Source: Neelides folsomi (Eukaryota > Arthropoda > Collembola > Neelipleona > Neelidae). Taken from it: a DNA stretch of 64,000 nucleotides. The notes under the pieces were generated by a model. The model worked only from the letters and a program-made list of their open reading frames with translations, did not search any database and had not been told where the DNA came from. The position numbers and the translations under genes are program-made. The DNA lies in the NCBI GenBank assembly GCA_034687125.1, contig JAQGBZ010000038.1, positions 62,001 to 126,000 on the forward strand. Reading direction: 5' to 3'. Of the stretch, positions 38,961 through 51,549 are shown piece by piece (position 1 is the stretch's first letter; every line of letters starts with the position of its first letter).

Positions 38961-41263
38961 TTGAAATAGTTTCTAAATGTCAAAAACAGTTAGTTTTAGA
39001 ATCATTAATGATATGATATGATGATAGCACACTCTTCACTTATTTAAATATGATATCTGAAATTGTTAACAATCTCAAAAATAATTACTGGATTAAAGTA
39101 GTAGGTGAATTTAAACGTCGAATCTTTTTCTCCCCAATTTGTAAGAAAATACTCTTGAATGCAATGGAGCTGTCCCTGTAAAAGTATCAACAAATGGTTT
39201 AATATTATAAGTGAAATTAAGAAAATGAAATAACAATATGAAGATAATAAATATTTACATGTATCCATACTTAATATCCATAAATTACCAGCAGAATAAA
39301 ATGTGATAAGAAGCACAATCAACTCATCACGTCACGTCAAAACATCATGTCTTCCTTCCCTCCCACCATCCACCTTCTCAAATCTAAAAAATATGAATCA
39401 AGATGATAAAATATGTATAACAAAACTTTCAGACAAGTTGGAATTTAAAATTTTACTCCTATTGATATTTTGATAAGCTACTTTACTTATATGAAAATGG
39501 TATACAAGACAAGAGTACATGACCTTGATTGGTATATGCACTTTTAAATTCCTCCTATTTATACACATACTAAAGTAAATATATTACATCCTAATTGACA
39601 ACAATGAACTGTTAAAAAGACAATAATTGTAATAATTAATAATATTTTAACAAAAAAGTAATTAAAACCCTCAAAAGAACCGAACATACAAGCGGAAATA
39701 AGATTTAACCCCATCATGCTCAATTAAATAATAATAACCTATACTATTGAAAACAAGATTTAGAAAAGTCACGGTAGTCACTTCAAAAATGTCCAACAAT
39801 GCCAAACTTGAAAGGGCTAAAATGTGTTAATTGTATTTATTAGCAGTAAAACGGTCGAGACGTTGAGAGAGAGAGAGCCCAAGTCGGGTGAATTTTTAGA
39901 CCAAGTGTTGAACAATGACCAAGTGACTCTACCCTTCGAGGTTGGCAACGGAAATACCTCAGGTTTAAAATGAACCCACATGACCCTGCCTTCAGAGAAA
40001 AGGGGTCCTTCGGGGCCTAAAATAAAAATTTGGGTAGACTTACAAGGCTTCAGCAGAAGGACAAGACGGGCCGAGAAGAATCTGACTGCAACTCTGAAAC
40101 TCTGTGGAGGAACCTCTGCCAAATTCTCTTCACCTTTGGGTGAAAGAATAAGGGGAGAAGGTGGAGCTACGGCCTATCCTTTAACATACAAATCTCCTCC
40201 CAGCTCATCTGACTCACTCGTTCACTTCTATACAGTAGAGTACTATAGAGGAGATTGAAATGAAAAGGGGAAACTTTCTTTTCCACTTTCTTCAAAGACA
40301 TGAAGGTAAGTTTTATAATGGGAGAATGGTCGAATATGTTCTTCAATAATATGAACGTTGCTTGATTTGGAGAGTAAGGGGATGGAAATGATTGAATAGA
40401 AATAATGGGATTTGTATAGGATTATAAATGATAAGAAATTAGAAATGTTTAATTTGATTGATCTTTATTTTCTTATTCATTCATTGTAAATTGTAATGAG
40501 GATTTGGGTTAAAATTAAAGATGTTTAGTAAATGAAGACAAATGAAGAGACTTGGCCGGACTTGGCCCTGAACTATTCGGCCGCTCATTGGTGGAGGACA
40601 TTATTGAGGGAATTTTAAACGCTTGGATGTGTCGCAGTCTTTTTCAAGATTTTCTATAGATTGGAAATTGATAGTGAACAATGTTGGACTTTTTGAAAGG
40701 CGTCTATATTTTTTAATCATTGAGGACTGAGGACCACCTTGTAATCAAGGCTGTTATAGTACAAAGGAGAATTTAAAAGAGTAAGCATCCTTTAATTTAA
40801 TATATTACTAATTTACGCTTTAACCTAATTAACCTCAACACGGAATGCCACAGCCACAAACCACAGCACGGAATAGAACAGATAGAGTCAGTGGTGACTG
40901 AGTCACAAGCCACGTTCTCACTTTCCACGTCCCATTATAATTTTCTCTCAATATTCCTATTTTCCTCATAATTTCAAGAATTCTACGAGATATAGGAGAT
41001 ATTATCTCAAATATTGACTATGAATTGTGAAGCATATTGTGAGATAGTTTTATATTGTGTGTTTATTGACCTTTCTGTTATTTTTAGCAACTTAACCTGC
41101 ACCTGCAATGAAAAAGGAGGAAAAGCCAATGAATTGGGACATTTGACACATTTGAAGTTATTCAGACTCAACAAGAGTTGAAGAAAATGGCCAAGTCGAG
41201 ATCGAGGATTAAAGAACCATCCAATCTCTCACAATAATCCATCCCTAGTCTCGAAATTTTGAA
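38961..41263. promoter_or_regulatory. divergent region between ZC3H10 and SNX13
   Basis: 2.3 kb between head-to-head genes. A locally GC-balanced block (39820-40305) ends in a consensus donor, TGAAG/GTAAGT (after 40305). An acceptor-like TTTTTAG ends at 41087, upstream of the SNX13 start, so a 5'-untranslated exon with an ~780-base intron is plausible. The 92-codon frame at 39980-40258 has no recognisable product. Not proven without transcripts. Confidence 0.35.
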
Positions 41264-44200
41264 ATGATGAATTTAAAAATGGAGACCATTTTACTTCGAC
41301 TCCTCGCGAAATCAAATCGAAGCAAAGTATACGGGTTCTTGATAGCCATCTCCATCCTTCTTTTTTCAATATGGGGGCTCAAATTTATCATTGGGCTTTT
41401 ATTGGCAGTGGTAGCATTTATTGGAGGGTAAGATTTGAAAAATTACCAAATATATTATATTACGATTTCATTTTTAAATGGAAGAGAATTAACGGAACAT
41501 CTAGTGGTTTTATTAAATTTTTGATAATGATGATTTTATTTAGGATTACAATCAATCTTTATTCAAGAACTGTTAACGACGCATCAAGGAAGCATTTGGC
41601 ATCTATATTTTTGGATATGACGAGTTCGAGTAGCATTGAATCTAATATTCGGAATAAAATGGACATGCGTCTTTCCGGAGCTGCAATAATTGACGAGACG
41701 CTTCATGAGATGATCGACATCATTTTAAGAGATTATGTTCATTTGTGGTACGATTTAATAACCGACGATGATGAATTTATCCATGAATTGAGAAGAGCTA
41801 TGCAAGAAACTGTTGTTAATTTGTCATCTCGGTAATCTAAATTAAACCAAATTACCTAATGTATTGTAACATAAATTGTAAAATTTTGCTTATAATATAA
41901 ATGAAAGATTAACTTTAAAATAATTAAAAAATTTTAATGTGGGATTAAAATTGACCAATAGTTGTAATGTCATTTTTTGATGTTTTATTCCAGTGTTAAA
42001 GAAATTGATTGGATTCCTTATTTGACAACACAACTTGTTGATGACGCAGCTTCTCATTTAAGACTTTATAAGACAGCTCTAGGAAAAACAAGAGAAAATC
42101 CCAATAACGACTTGGTTTCTATTTTTTTCGATCTTGAAGCATCGATGGAGAAAAACCTTTGTCGCGATATGGTCTCAATTGATGATTCTCATCTTGAAGG
42201 TAATATTCACCAACAATGTCCTTTAAAATAGCTTGATTACGATACAGTGTTAGTGAAAAGGTGAACTTTTAAATTTTCACATATCCATATTTGTATATTT
42301 TATTGTAGATTACTTACAAGGAATAACCGAAGGCCTATTTTATCTACTTCTACCTCAGGATGTCTACGCTTGTTCACCGATCGGCAGCCTCGCACAAGAT
42401 TTATTAGTTAACCACGTTTTAATTTCTGTAGTCAATTTACTTTCAGATCCTGATTTTATTAATCAATACTTGATTTGGTTGGTAAGTATTCCACAAATCC
42501 AATTCTACTGATACTATGAACTAATTTTATTATTGACCCCACGATAATAAATAATGTATGAAAACGCTTTGTAATTAATAGTCATTACGATTTCTTTGCA
42601 GTGTCAAGGATTTCCTATTACAAGCGATATTTTTCTTACTGTGATTCGTACTAGTGATACAATTGAAGAAGTCATGGCTGGTCAAGATTTTTTTTATCAA
42701 CAGAACGAAGAATTGGTAAAATTAATTTAACATTTGTCTTTTCTGTCTAAAAATCCAACTTAACTTTTAATGAAATTTAATTTAGTATGGAGTTTTTTAA
42801 CTGAATTAACACTCAATTTGTTTTTTAGACAAAAGTTGTGAATTCTCAAGTCCACGAAGAATTAAAAAATTCCGCTAGACAGCAGTTAAAAAGTTTACCT
42901 TATGTCCGAACGGCCTTAGATCAAAGGTTAAGTCATTTAAAAGGACGACCCCGTGATTGGTCAGATGATGGAGATCAGTGGCAAAACTATTTTATGAACA
43001 GTCCAAGTGTCAAACTCCTTACTTTAAATTTGACGGATGTCCTTAAAAATAGCGTAGCCCTTTCTTATTTCTTGGATTATATGAACACTGTTGGAGGCAA
43101 TCAATATTTGCTCATGTACCTCAATGCTGATGGTGAGTAAATAATATATTTTATCTTTTATAGTCTTTTGCCTATTGAAATTGAAGCATTATATCCTATC
43201 TATTCATTTATTTTTACTGAATTTGTATGAAATCTACAAATGTAATTTAGTTAGCTAATTTCGAATCAATTTAGCTTGGAAAACTTCTGCCGAACAGCAG
43301 CTTTCAGCAATTGAGTTGAGCAATAAAAAGAATGTTCAAGGAAAGGATCAAAAAGAAAACAACGAAGCCATGTTGGACTGTATGCTCAATGCAGCTCTTA
43401 ATATATACGATCAGTTCCTTTCTGAAAAGGTATAAAATTCATTTTCATCATTTATATGCATTAGAGCATTAGCGAAGCAATTCATTAAGCTTTTTATCTA
43501 ATCTCTAATAATAACAATTATTGGTTGAATAGGCCACTCAAAAAGTCAAACTTCCGGAGCCAGTAATAAAGAGATTTTATATTCAAGCACGAACCGAGAC
43601 AATCAAATCGTCCTTATTTGACGAAATCATGGAAGCTTTGATTGAAACTTTAGAGATAACGGAGAAATTTTTCCCAGATTTTACCAAAAATAAGCTTTAC
43701 ATAAAATGTTTGATGGAGTTGGATCTCCTTAAAACAGAACCCGTGACGGTGACTGGAGATGAAATCGATGAAGGAGCATTTGAAGAGGAAAATGAAGATG
43801 ATGTTGTTTCTCTAGATGGGGATGAGACGTTTGTTGCAGAAGCGAGTAGTGAGAGCCGAGCCGATACAACTGAGGAATTTAAAATGTGTAGGGAATGTCT
43901 TAAGGCTAGGTTTATGGCAGAAGGGATGGAAAATGAGGATTTATTATGTTGGGAGAAATGTAATTGGGAGAAGAAATACAGGCTTAATGCAGAAATTATT
44001 GAGGCTTGTCTGACATTCGAAAAAGGAAAACAATATGGCCTGTATGCTCTCGCCGTCACAAGAACAGAAGTGGGCCAAAGTGGGAATCCAATCAATTCAA
44101 CTGAAAAAGTGTGGCACATCTACAGACGCTATTCCGACTTTTATGATTTTCATCAATGGATCAAGTCAAAGTGGATGCGATTGAATAAAATTGAATTCCC

Positions 44201-46555
44201 TGGAAAGCAAACTTTCAGAACGACTGATCGAACTTTCCTGGAAAAGAGAAAAAATGGGCTCAACAGATATCTCTGTAACATCATGTCAATGACATGTGAA
44301 CCTGTAAGTTATTTAAAAATATTTAATTTTTATTAATAATCCTATCTGTATTACTTACAATGATATTGTAAAATCCTTCTAAAAAGCACCAGAAACTCAC
44401 TTAAATTGAGCATTTGGTTGTCATTGAAGGAAAATTAAAATCCATTCTGGGTGAGGATAATTTTAATATAAAACAAAGCCTCAATCTGAATCGAGACAAT
44501 TTAACAAGAATTTAGAATTTATTAACAATTTTTTAATAGTTTTATTAAGTAATTTTACTTTATTTTATTAATACTTTCTAATACTGTAATAGTAATTAAT
44601 TGATTAATCTTTTTAGTGTTTTGGAGAATCTCTACAAGACAGTTTTTTGCACTTTCTTGAACCTGGAAATTACGTTGTTAAGAAAAAGCAATTCATCGTC
44701 AGTGAGAAGGTAATTTATCTATAACATTCTAATATTGCATTTTTAAGATATAAGTCTCTACAGATAGATGTAAAGATAGCTTCCATTTAATATCACCCTT
44801 CTAAAAAGCACCAGGCACTTATATGATTAAGGATTTGGTTGTCAATGAAGGAAAAGTAATTTCAGTTCTGGGTGAGGGCGCTTCTCAAATAGAAATGACC
44901 CTCAATCAGAATTGAAACATTTATTGAGTTATTTATAAATAAATAACTTAAATAAAGGCGATTAGTATTCTCGTTGAGTAGCTCAATAACAACATTTTAA
45001 TTAAATTACAAAATCAAAATTAGCTAATAAATAATTACAATATGTCTTTTTTATAATTTAAGGTATTTCTATTTTCATATTTTAATAGTTGGACAATTTG
45101 GTGAATCCTTTCAAACAATCTGTTAAAAGTGTAACACACGCAGTCAAAAGCGTCCCGGACACGTTATTCCACACAGTAGACGGTTTCACAAAACTTTTCA
45201 ATTCTAAAAATGTGGTTGAGGATCATTTTTCTGAAACACTTAAAGTGGGAGCTTCAATTGATGCTGAGGTAAATAAAAGCATTAATTTTTTTAATTTTAC
45301 TTGTTTTACATAATTGGCCATTTTAAATATTTTAAACTACTTAGGTTGATGACAACATTCCACTTAGAATCATTTTGCTCTTAATGGATGAAGTTTTCGA
45401 TCTCAAATCTCGGCATCAATGGCTAAGGAGAAGAATTGTCGCCATAATCAGACAGATTTTAAAAGTAAGTCTATTCTTCATTTTACTAACCTTAATGAAA
45501 TAGTCTAATAATTAAAATAATGACTACCTACATATAAAAAAGAATTCGATGTATCCTTCTAAAAAGCACCGGAAACTCAATTTAATTGAGCATTTGGTTG
45601 TCATTGAAGGAAAATTAATATCAATTCTGGGTGAGGATAATTTTAACATAAAACAACGCCTCAATCTGAATCGAAACATTTTATTAAATTATGCTACCAA
45701 ATGTTAAACTAATGATACGATTACTAATCGCTAAAAAGGTTATTAAAAGTAAGGAACAATGAATCTAACCAACCATTGTATTTTGTAGGCAATGATGGGC
45801 GATATTGTGAACAGGAGAATTGTCGACTATGTCTCATATTTAACAAGTCCAATTCGAGTCTCTGGATATCTTCGAAATTTACAGTAAAATAATAATTATT
45901 TAATAAAATTAAATAAATTCTAGCAAATTGTTATTGTATACATGTAATTCATAAGAAATTTTTGAAATAAATACATTTGCAATTAGTTAAAAAATAATTA
46001 AAATTTTATTACAGAAAACAACTTTGGCCCGACGGCAGAAGAATTTCAAATTCTAACCCTAGAGATCTAGAGACTAAAATGCGAACTCGAATTGGAGCTA
46101 AAGCATCAATTATTGCATCACTTCCTGGTAAATCATGTCACCTTTTTAATTAATTGATTTGTTAATAAATTAAATCTCATTTTATTTTTTTATTACATAC
46201 AATCTTATTTCTGATTACATACCTATTCTAATCTGAATAATTATTTTTCATTATAGACGAATTGAAACATTTGATTGGGAGCGAAACTACACGACGCGGT
46301 CTTATCAGCGTATTTGACATGTTTCAAGAACCAGTGCTCAATCGTCGATTTCTCCTTGTCCTTTTTGAAGGAATTCTCAAGACGATGTTTCCAGACAAAC
46401 CACTATCTAGTATTATTCAAAGACTCCACTATAGAAGCTCTCGGGTAGGAAAACAAAGACCTTTCCTCGTTCCTAATCCAGTCCATTCTTTGTCTCCGAA
46501 GAGCAACAATGTCATGGCTCATCTCTCGCCAAGAGGTTCAAGGAAGAAGAAATGA
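41264..46555 (+). CDS. SNX13: sorting nexin 13 orthologue (PXA-RGS-PX-nexin C), 14 exons, ~1024 aa
   Basis: Membrane-anchored sorting nexin (fly relative Snazarus) working at ER-endosome/lysosome and lipid-droplet contacts. Exons: 41264-41427, 41544-41831, 41994-42199, 42309-42481, 42602-42715, 42829-43132, 43275-43429, 43533-44303, 44617-44709, 45089-45268, 45345-45464, 45789-45883, 46015-46127, 46257-46555; 1025 codons with the stop (human about 960). The N-terminus has two hydrophobic helices (~20-55). PXA domain (~95-280) includes RLSGAAIIDETLHEMIDIIL and RDYVHLWYDLITDDDEFIHE. The RGS region (~390-520) starts NSVALSYFLDYMNTVGG. An acidic linker follows. The PX domain (~618-750) has WHIYRRYSDFYDFH and PGKQTFRTTDRTFLEKRK. 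Nexin-C (~816-980) has VDDNIPLRIILLLMDEVFDL and DELKHLIGSETTRRG, near-identical to SNX13 rather than SNX14/19/25. The first of two consecutive ATGs (41264) was taken. Introns 8, 9 and 11 each carry one copy of a ~130-base repeat. Confidence 0.95.
44378..44510 (+). repeat. interspersed ~130-bp repeat, copy 1 (SNX13 intron 8)
   Basis: Begins CCTTCTAAAAAGCACCAGAA and contains GAGCATTTGGTTGTCATTGA and TTCTGGGTGAGGATAATTTT, ending with CTCAATCTGAATCGAGACA. It shares block order and most bases with copies 2 and 3. No coding capacity and no inverted termini were obvious, so the type is unresolved (SINE-like or truncated DNA element). Confidence 0.85.
44798..44930 (+). repeat. interspersed ~130-bp repeat, copy 2 (SNX13 intron 9)
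   Basis: Same block order as copy 1 but clearly more diverged: CCTTCTAAAAAGCACCAGGC, then GGATTTGGTTGTCAATGAAG, TTCTGGGTGAGGGCGCTTCT and CCTCAATCAGAATTGAAACA. Same orientation as the other two copies. Confidence 0.85.
45553..45690 (+). repeat. interspersed ~130-bp repeat, copy 3 (SNX13 intron 11)
   Basis: Very close to copy 1: TCCTTCTAAAAAGCACCGGA, GAGCATTTGGTTGTCATTGA, TTCTGGGTGAGGATAATTTT and CTCAATCTGAATCGAAACA. Copies 1 and 3 are closer to each other than to copy 2, which lies between them. Confidence 0.85.
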
Positions 46556-48353
46556 GCTCAATTGATCCTTCAGTCTCTCGTTACTAATTTTACTTAAATC
46601 TTCTCATGACATGTAAACTAGAAACCAAATTGACGATTCTCATTTTCGATATAACGCAGTTTTTATTGGGCATTAGATTGGAGTAAATGATTTAAAAATG
46701 ACTCAACAATTATTAGGATATTAATTAACCAAAAAGCAATTTATCTTAAACCATTTTGTAGTTCAAATTATACCAAAATGTTCAATGTTCGTCAAACCTC
46801 TATTGGATAAGAATGCTTTCATACGCTATTTCACCTCTATTAACAATTCGTTTGTTTAGCAAACGTTAATTTATCAAATACAATTTAATATTATATTAAA
46901 TAATTATAAGCTTAATTATTAATTTAGAATGAGAGTTTAGAGTTTTTATTCGAAGCATAATAATTCCTTTTTATTCCAATTCAGATTCATAAAACATATT
47001 TATAAATTTCCACAGATGTGTTGTAATGTCTGTGATTCGTGATTTGTCACATCGTTTATACAAGTTACATAAAATGTTAAATATGATAAGATAATTATAA
47101 AATACGTTTTCATTGTTTTTAATATAAATTCGTGAATATTCGCATATTGCGTTTAGGTGTGTGTAACAACATTGGCATTTGGCACATTTCAGATGAAAAT
47201 GAAATACTTGAGCACAAATATTTAACCGATGAATTTATATTTAATAATCTTAATACCTGCACAATCCTTTTAGTCAAATGGAATACCTGGTTTTCAATAT
47301 CAAAAATATTATAAATGTTCAAATTAATTGCACATAAATAGTTCTTAAAAGAGATTACAATATTTATAAAAGTATAAAGCGAATACATAATTATTTTGAG
47401 AATTAAAAAACATTATGGTACAGTAGATACGAAAAATATACTGAAATCTACTGAAACTCGTCATATTTTATATCAAACATCAAAATATTTCAAAGTAAGA
47501 TAATCGGTCTTATAATTTAAACAATCTGTAATTAAATAATTATTGCATTCCTTTATATGAACATTTACTTCCAACAATATTAGATTAATTATGTTAAAAA
47601 TCCTCAAAAACAATTAATGGAAAACAAATTCATGAAACTGGATAAAAACACACTTTATTAATGACTTTGTATCTAAAAGACCACTATTTTATTTGTCTTC
47701 GAAAGTTTTTGTAATACAATTTATGTACCATATGTGCTTGATAACGTTTATGATTGAGGAATATATAAATTGATGAAGCATTAAAACATATCATGTATGG
47801 TTAAGTTTAATGTTATGATTTTTATTGTTTAAACGATTAAGAAATGCTTACAATGAATAATAATTAACATTTTGATGGAATAATCCATTAAACTGATTAT
47901 TTTCCACAACAACATTTAAACATAAACGATTAATACATGAATTTTACTACCCAATCTATCAAAGAGCCTCCATTACCTTCATACTATTTATCTGTAATTG
48001 ATCTACTCACTATTTATATACGAGCATACTAATAAATACTAAATAATATATAAATATGAGCTAATATATTTATATGCTCTGCATACTATACATACTTATA
48101 ATACTGATGTCTTAAGATTATTTGCGATTATATTGTATTTGGTATATCTTGTATGAATTTTTTCATATACTATAAATACTTAATATTCTTGAATAAAGAC
48201 AAAGGACTATTAGTTTAAACAATGATTAGATAATTCATAACTATAAGATAAAGCTGAATTCACTCGGGAGTATTGGTAATGTTTCTTACTAGGTAAATAT
48301 TGATATAATATATACGAACTCTTAAAGTTAAAAGTTACTTACAATTAGGTAAT
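46556..48353. other. intergenic between SNX13 and the Fer2-like gene
   Basis: 1.8 kb of AT-rich sequence between convergent genes. No gene was recognised. The SNX13 3' untranslated region should occupy the left part. Confidence 0.5.
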
Positions 48354-48714
48354 TATAGTGCATTCAGGGGGAATTTAGGTCTGAGTTATTGTCCGCGCAA
48401 CATACCATTGAAAGACCTTTTTTTATTTCCCAAATTTACCATGTTTTCTCCTTTATGAAATAATTAGAAAACAATATTGATCTCTATAGATTTCTATACA
48501 TCCAATTGTTAATTACAATTTTAATCTTAGAGGAAACATGGTAAATTTGAGAAATAAAAAAAGGTCTTTCAATGGTATGTTGCGCGGACTATATACATTG
48601 GCCCATTATGTGCATTAATAAAAATTCTCAGTTTAGTTGGTAACAAAATTTAAATAATGCAGATGCAGGGGCTATCCTATAACTCAGACCTAAATTCCCC
48701 GTGAATGCACTATA
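48354..48714. mobile_element. 361-bp nested foldback element just downstream of the Fer2-like stop
   Basis: The outer arms at 48354-48389 (TATAGTGCATTCAGGGGGAA...) and 48679-48714 (...TTCCCCGTGAATGCACTATA) pair with a mismatch or two. The inner arms at about 48391-48447 and 48533-48589 pair over ~57 bases and include GTCCGCGCAACATACCATTG. A ~90-base unpaired segment (48590-48678) sits in the right side only. Both ends are TATA-like, fitting TA target preference. The right edge lies 67 bases from the Fer2-like stop codon, so the element probably sits in that gene's 3' untranslated region. Confidence 0.8.
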
Positions 48715-48780
48715 GTTTGGTAAGAGACTTTAAGAGAATTACAGATAGTACAAGATTATAATGTAATCTATAAATGGGAA

Positions 48781-50525
48781 TTAAATGTTGGTATTGTCAG
48801 TGCATGAATGAGTGAGAGTTGAAAGAGCATTTCTTCTATTTGAATTGCATCCCAAGTTTTCCCAATTGATCCAAGAGAGTCGAGCTGTGAGATCTGATAA
48901 AGACAAATAAATTTTATTTAATTGTATGATCCATTAATGATTTAATCTGGTTACATCTTTGTAGTTATCTTATATTCGTTATTAGCTCATTCTTATCGTT
49001 AGTAATGGATTAAGAATTAAGCTGATAAGAAGCATTTGAAAACTTACCACTCGTATTCCATTCAGAGGCTCTTTCGCATTTGATTTCTCCCTTGAGACAT
49101 TTCTCGACATAGGTGAAGGGATCATACTTGGAGACGAGAACTTCCCGAAGAAGTGCAATGTACGCAATAGCCAACCTCAAGGTGTCAATCTTCGAGAGTC
49201 TCTTCTCGTATGGGAACGTGGGGACGTGAACGCGCAGCTCGTCGAAGGCGGAGTTGATACTAAAATCCATAACATTCCTTTCAGTCTTAAAGTTTCGAGC
49301 TCCTTTACTGATAAAATATAAAATATTCAGAGAAATTACATCCTACAATCCTACAACAAATGTTCAAATTATGGAATTTATCATTGTGTAATGGCTACAT
49401 TTTTACTCTGCTTGCTTTTTAATCTTTTTTAAATCAATCAAAAATATTCTTCTCCAATGTCTATCATTTGTTCATTTCTTATAAAAATCTGGATAAAAAA
49501 TATGGCCTCTTGATTGATTACAAGAGTAATCGAGAGTAGCGCTTATTTCATTTATGAAAATTAATATGATTTACTAAAAGTAAGTGTTTGAATCTTGAAG
49601 GTAGTACACTAGAGGAGGAATTTAAGAAAATGTAGAATGAAAAATGCCACTACGAATTACGATACTAATACTACGAGTACTAACTAATTTACATTTTAAT
49701 AAATTGAATGAAGTTAGATTCTTTATCATTAGAGGTAAACTACAGCATGTAGAGTAGTGGGTGGTTAGTCTGGTTAAGTATATGAGATATTGTAAAAAGC
49801 TAAGATTTTGGACATATATTCTAGAATATTGTCTGACCTGGGGACCGACCTCAGCATTCGCTTCCGCTCCCGAATATTCGCTGCGTGTCGTTGAACTTTG
49901 TAAGGGCTCCCTGGGAAGTAGACTTCGTTCGGATCATTCAAGTTTTCTATAAGAGGAATAATTTGTTTAAACACAAAATCTAAAACTTTTTTTAACACGT
50001 CCGTACACTCGTTCATATCAACATCATGATTGTATAACTACTAAAAAATGTTTAAAAGTGTTAATAAATATCAAAAATAACACTTGATATGGTGGCTTCC
50101 AACAAAAAATGATTGAAAGAAAGTTTTTAAAAAACACATATATCCTTGTACAATATATGTATTTATGGGATATTGTGATTGTAAAAAAATAAATTACCTT
50201 GTAGGTTTCCATAAAGCGGTTGTTGGTGATGTCCAGAGCTTCCACCAGGATTTGACATTTCCATCCTGTTCCCCATATTGACACTGTTGACATTGGAGTA
50301 AGCACACGCAGGGAGTTCGTCGTGGCCGTGGCACTCATGAGAAACTTCCGTCGTCTCATGCAAGTCCGGAGAATTGGTATAGTGTTGTTGTTGGTGATGA
50401 TGCATTTGATGAAGTTCTTGATCCACGTCGTACAGATTCCCGTGAAACGACTGTTGGTCTTCGTCTCTAGCAGTGGAGACGAAGGGTTCGGGATGAATGC
50501 GAAAATGAGTGTAAGCCCCTTCCAT
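48781..50525 (-). CDS. Fer2: Fer2-like (48-related/PTF1A-family) bHLH transcription factor, 4 exons, ~249 aa
   Basis: Class II bHLH factor; fly Fer2 acts in dopaminergic and clock neurons. Exons (minus): 50525-50198, 49946-49850, 49259-49048, 48893-48781; 250 codons with the stop. The N-terminal ~110 residues are His/Gln/Met-rich without a known domain. The bHLH (~127-185) reads [15 protein letters not shown] joined across intron 2 to [20 protein letters not shown] and [18 protein letters not shown], so the intron splits the domain at the basic/helix 1 border. The conserved tail after the b[18 protein letters not shown] then [20 protein letters not shown] across intron 3, is what I remember for Fer2 and separates it from PTF1A/Fer1 and Fer3. 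The basic-region residues needed for E-box contact (the Glu and Arg of RERKR) are present. It lies alone in a gene-poor neighbourhood, as is common for developmental regulators. The Fer2 assignment is from memory of the family. Confidence 0.88.
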
Positions 50526-51549
50526 CCTCCCTCCTTTTTATATAGGAAGATGAGAGAAAAGGAGACGGCGGGGTTTGTCTATTAGTGAAAGCTATGAAGT
50601 CTGGGTGGTTGAGAGAGAGGAGAAATGAGATGATGGTCCTTGTTCGGTCGGAGCTCTGTTTGGAGTTGACACGGCCAGTCGGATGGTTTTGACATGGAGA
50701 ATGAGACGAAAGGAAATCCACTTAAATATCTCGCTCTCGAGATATATCGCTCTCGTTTCATATGGATATTCCGCCTCCGACTCCCACATTTCCGGAGGCT
50801 CGTGGAGGGGAGCCAAAGACTGGGAATTCGGTTCTCCGCCCTTAAGGGCGAGGGCCAATTGGGATTGGGGACTCCGCCTTGCTCTCATTTCCATCAACCC
50901 TGAATGCCTCCCCTTCTTCGATCTGTGCCTTTCTCCAAACATCTCCTACAAATTTACTTCATTTTCATCATTCTCAAAGATTGGATTCGAGGATTCGAGG
51001 ATTGAGGTACAATGTTATGATGAAGTTATCGTATAAACTTTGAAAAAGATATGGTTTGAATTTGAATATAATGTGTAATTACCTGTATATAAAGTTTATA
51101 CCAGTATTACATTTTGTAGATTGAACAATGATTGATTGTTAATATTTAGCGTTTATACCTAAATATCTTTGTATTCTTTAACTTACTGATTAATTGATTA
51201 ATGATTGATAAAATTCCTTAGAAAAAAGTATTTAAATCGTGTTTAATCGAGGTGGAAAGACACAATAATGTTGCTTGCCTATTAAGAGAAGTTGAAACGA
51301 CGTAAATTATCTTAGAGTACTATATATTTACTAATAGTATATAATTACCTACTTGTATGTAGATATCAGATACCCACATACAAGTAAAGTGTACATAAGA
51401 TAGAAGGGAAATTGTTTATTGCTTTTATTCGATATCCGCGCTACGCGCCTAATAATAATTATTATGATAATCTTAATAAAGATTAATGCTAATATTTGTA
51501 ATAATAGAATAAATTATTGTTCTCGCTTAAATTTAATTGTCACTTTTAG
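50526..51549. promoter_or_regulatory. Fer2-like upstream region
   Basis: The first ~450 bases upstream of the start (50526-50980) are locally GC-balanced with stops in every frame except shadow frames on both strands. A promoter and 5' untranslated exon could lie here. Beyond 51000 the sequence is AT-rich without features. Confidence 0.4.

Noticed and set aside
43697-44119. Minus-strand 140-codon open frame
   Set aside because: It is the antisense shadow of SNX13 exon 8, which has clear domain similarity on the plus strand.
50592-50942. Overlapping open frames on both strands upstream of the Fer2-like gene
   Set aside because: Frames are open on both strands in a GC-balanced patch with no recognisable protein; most likely regulatory DNA or 5' untranslated sequence.
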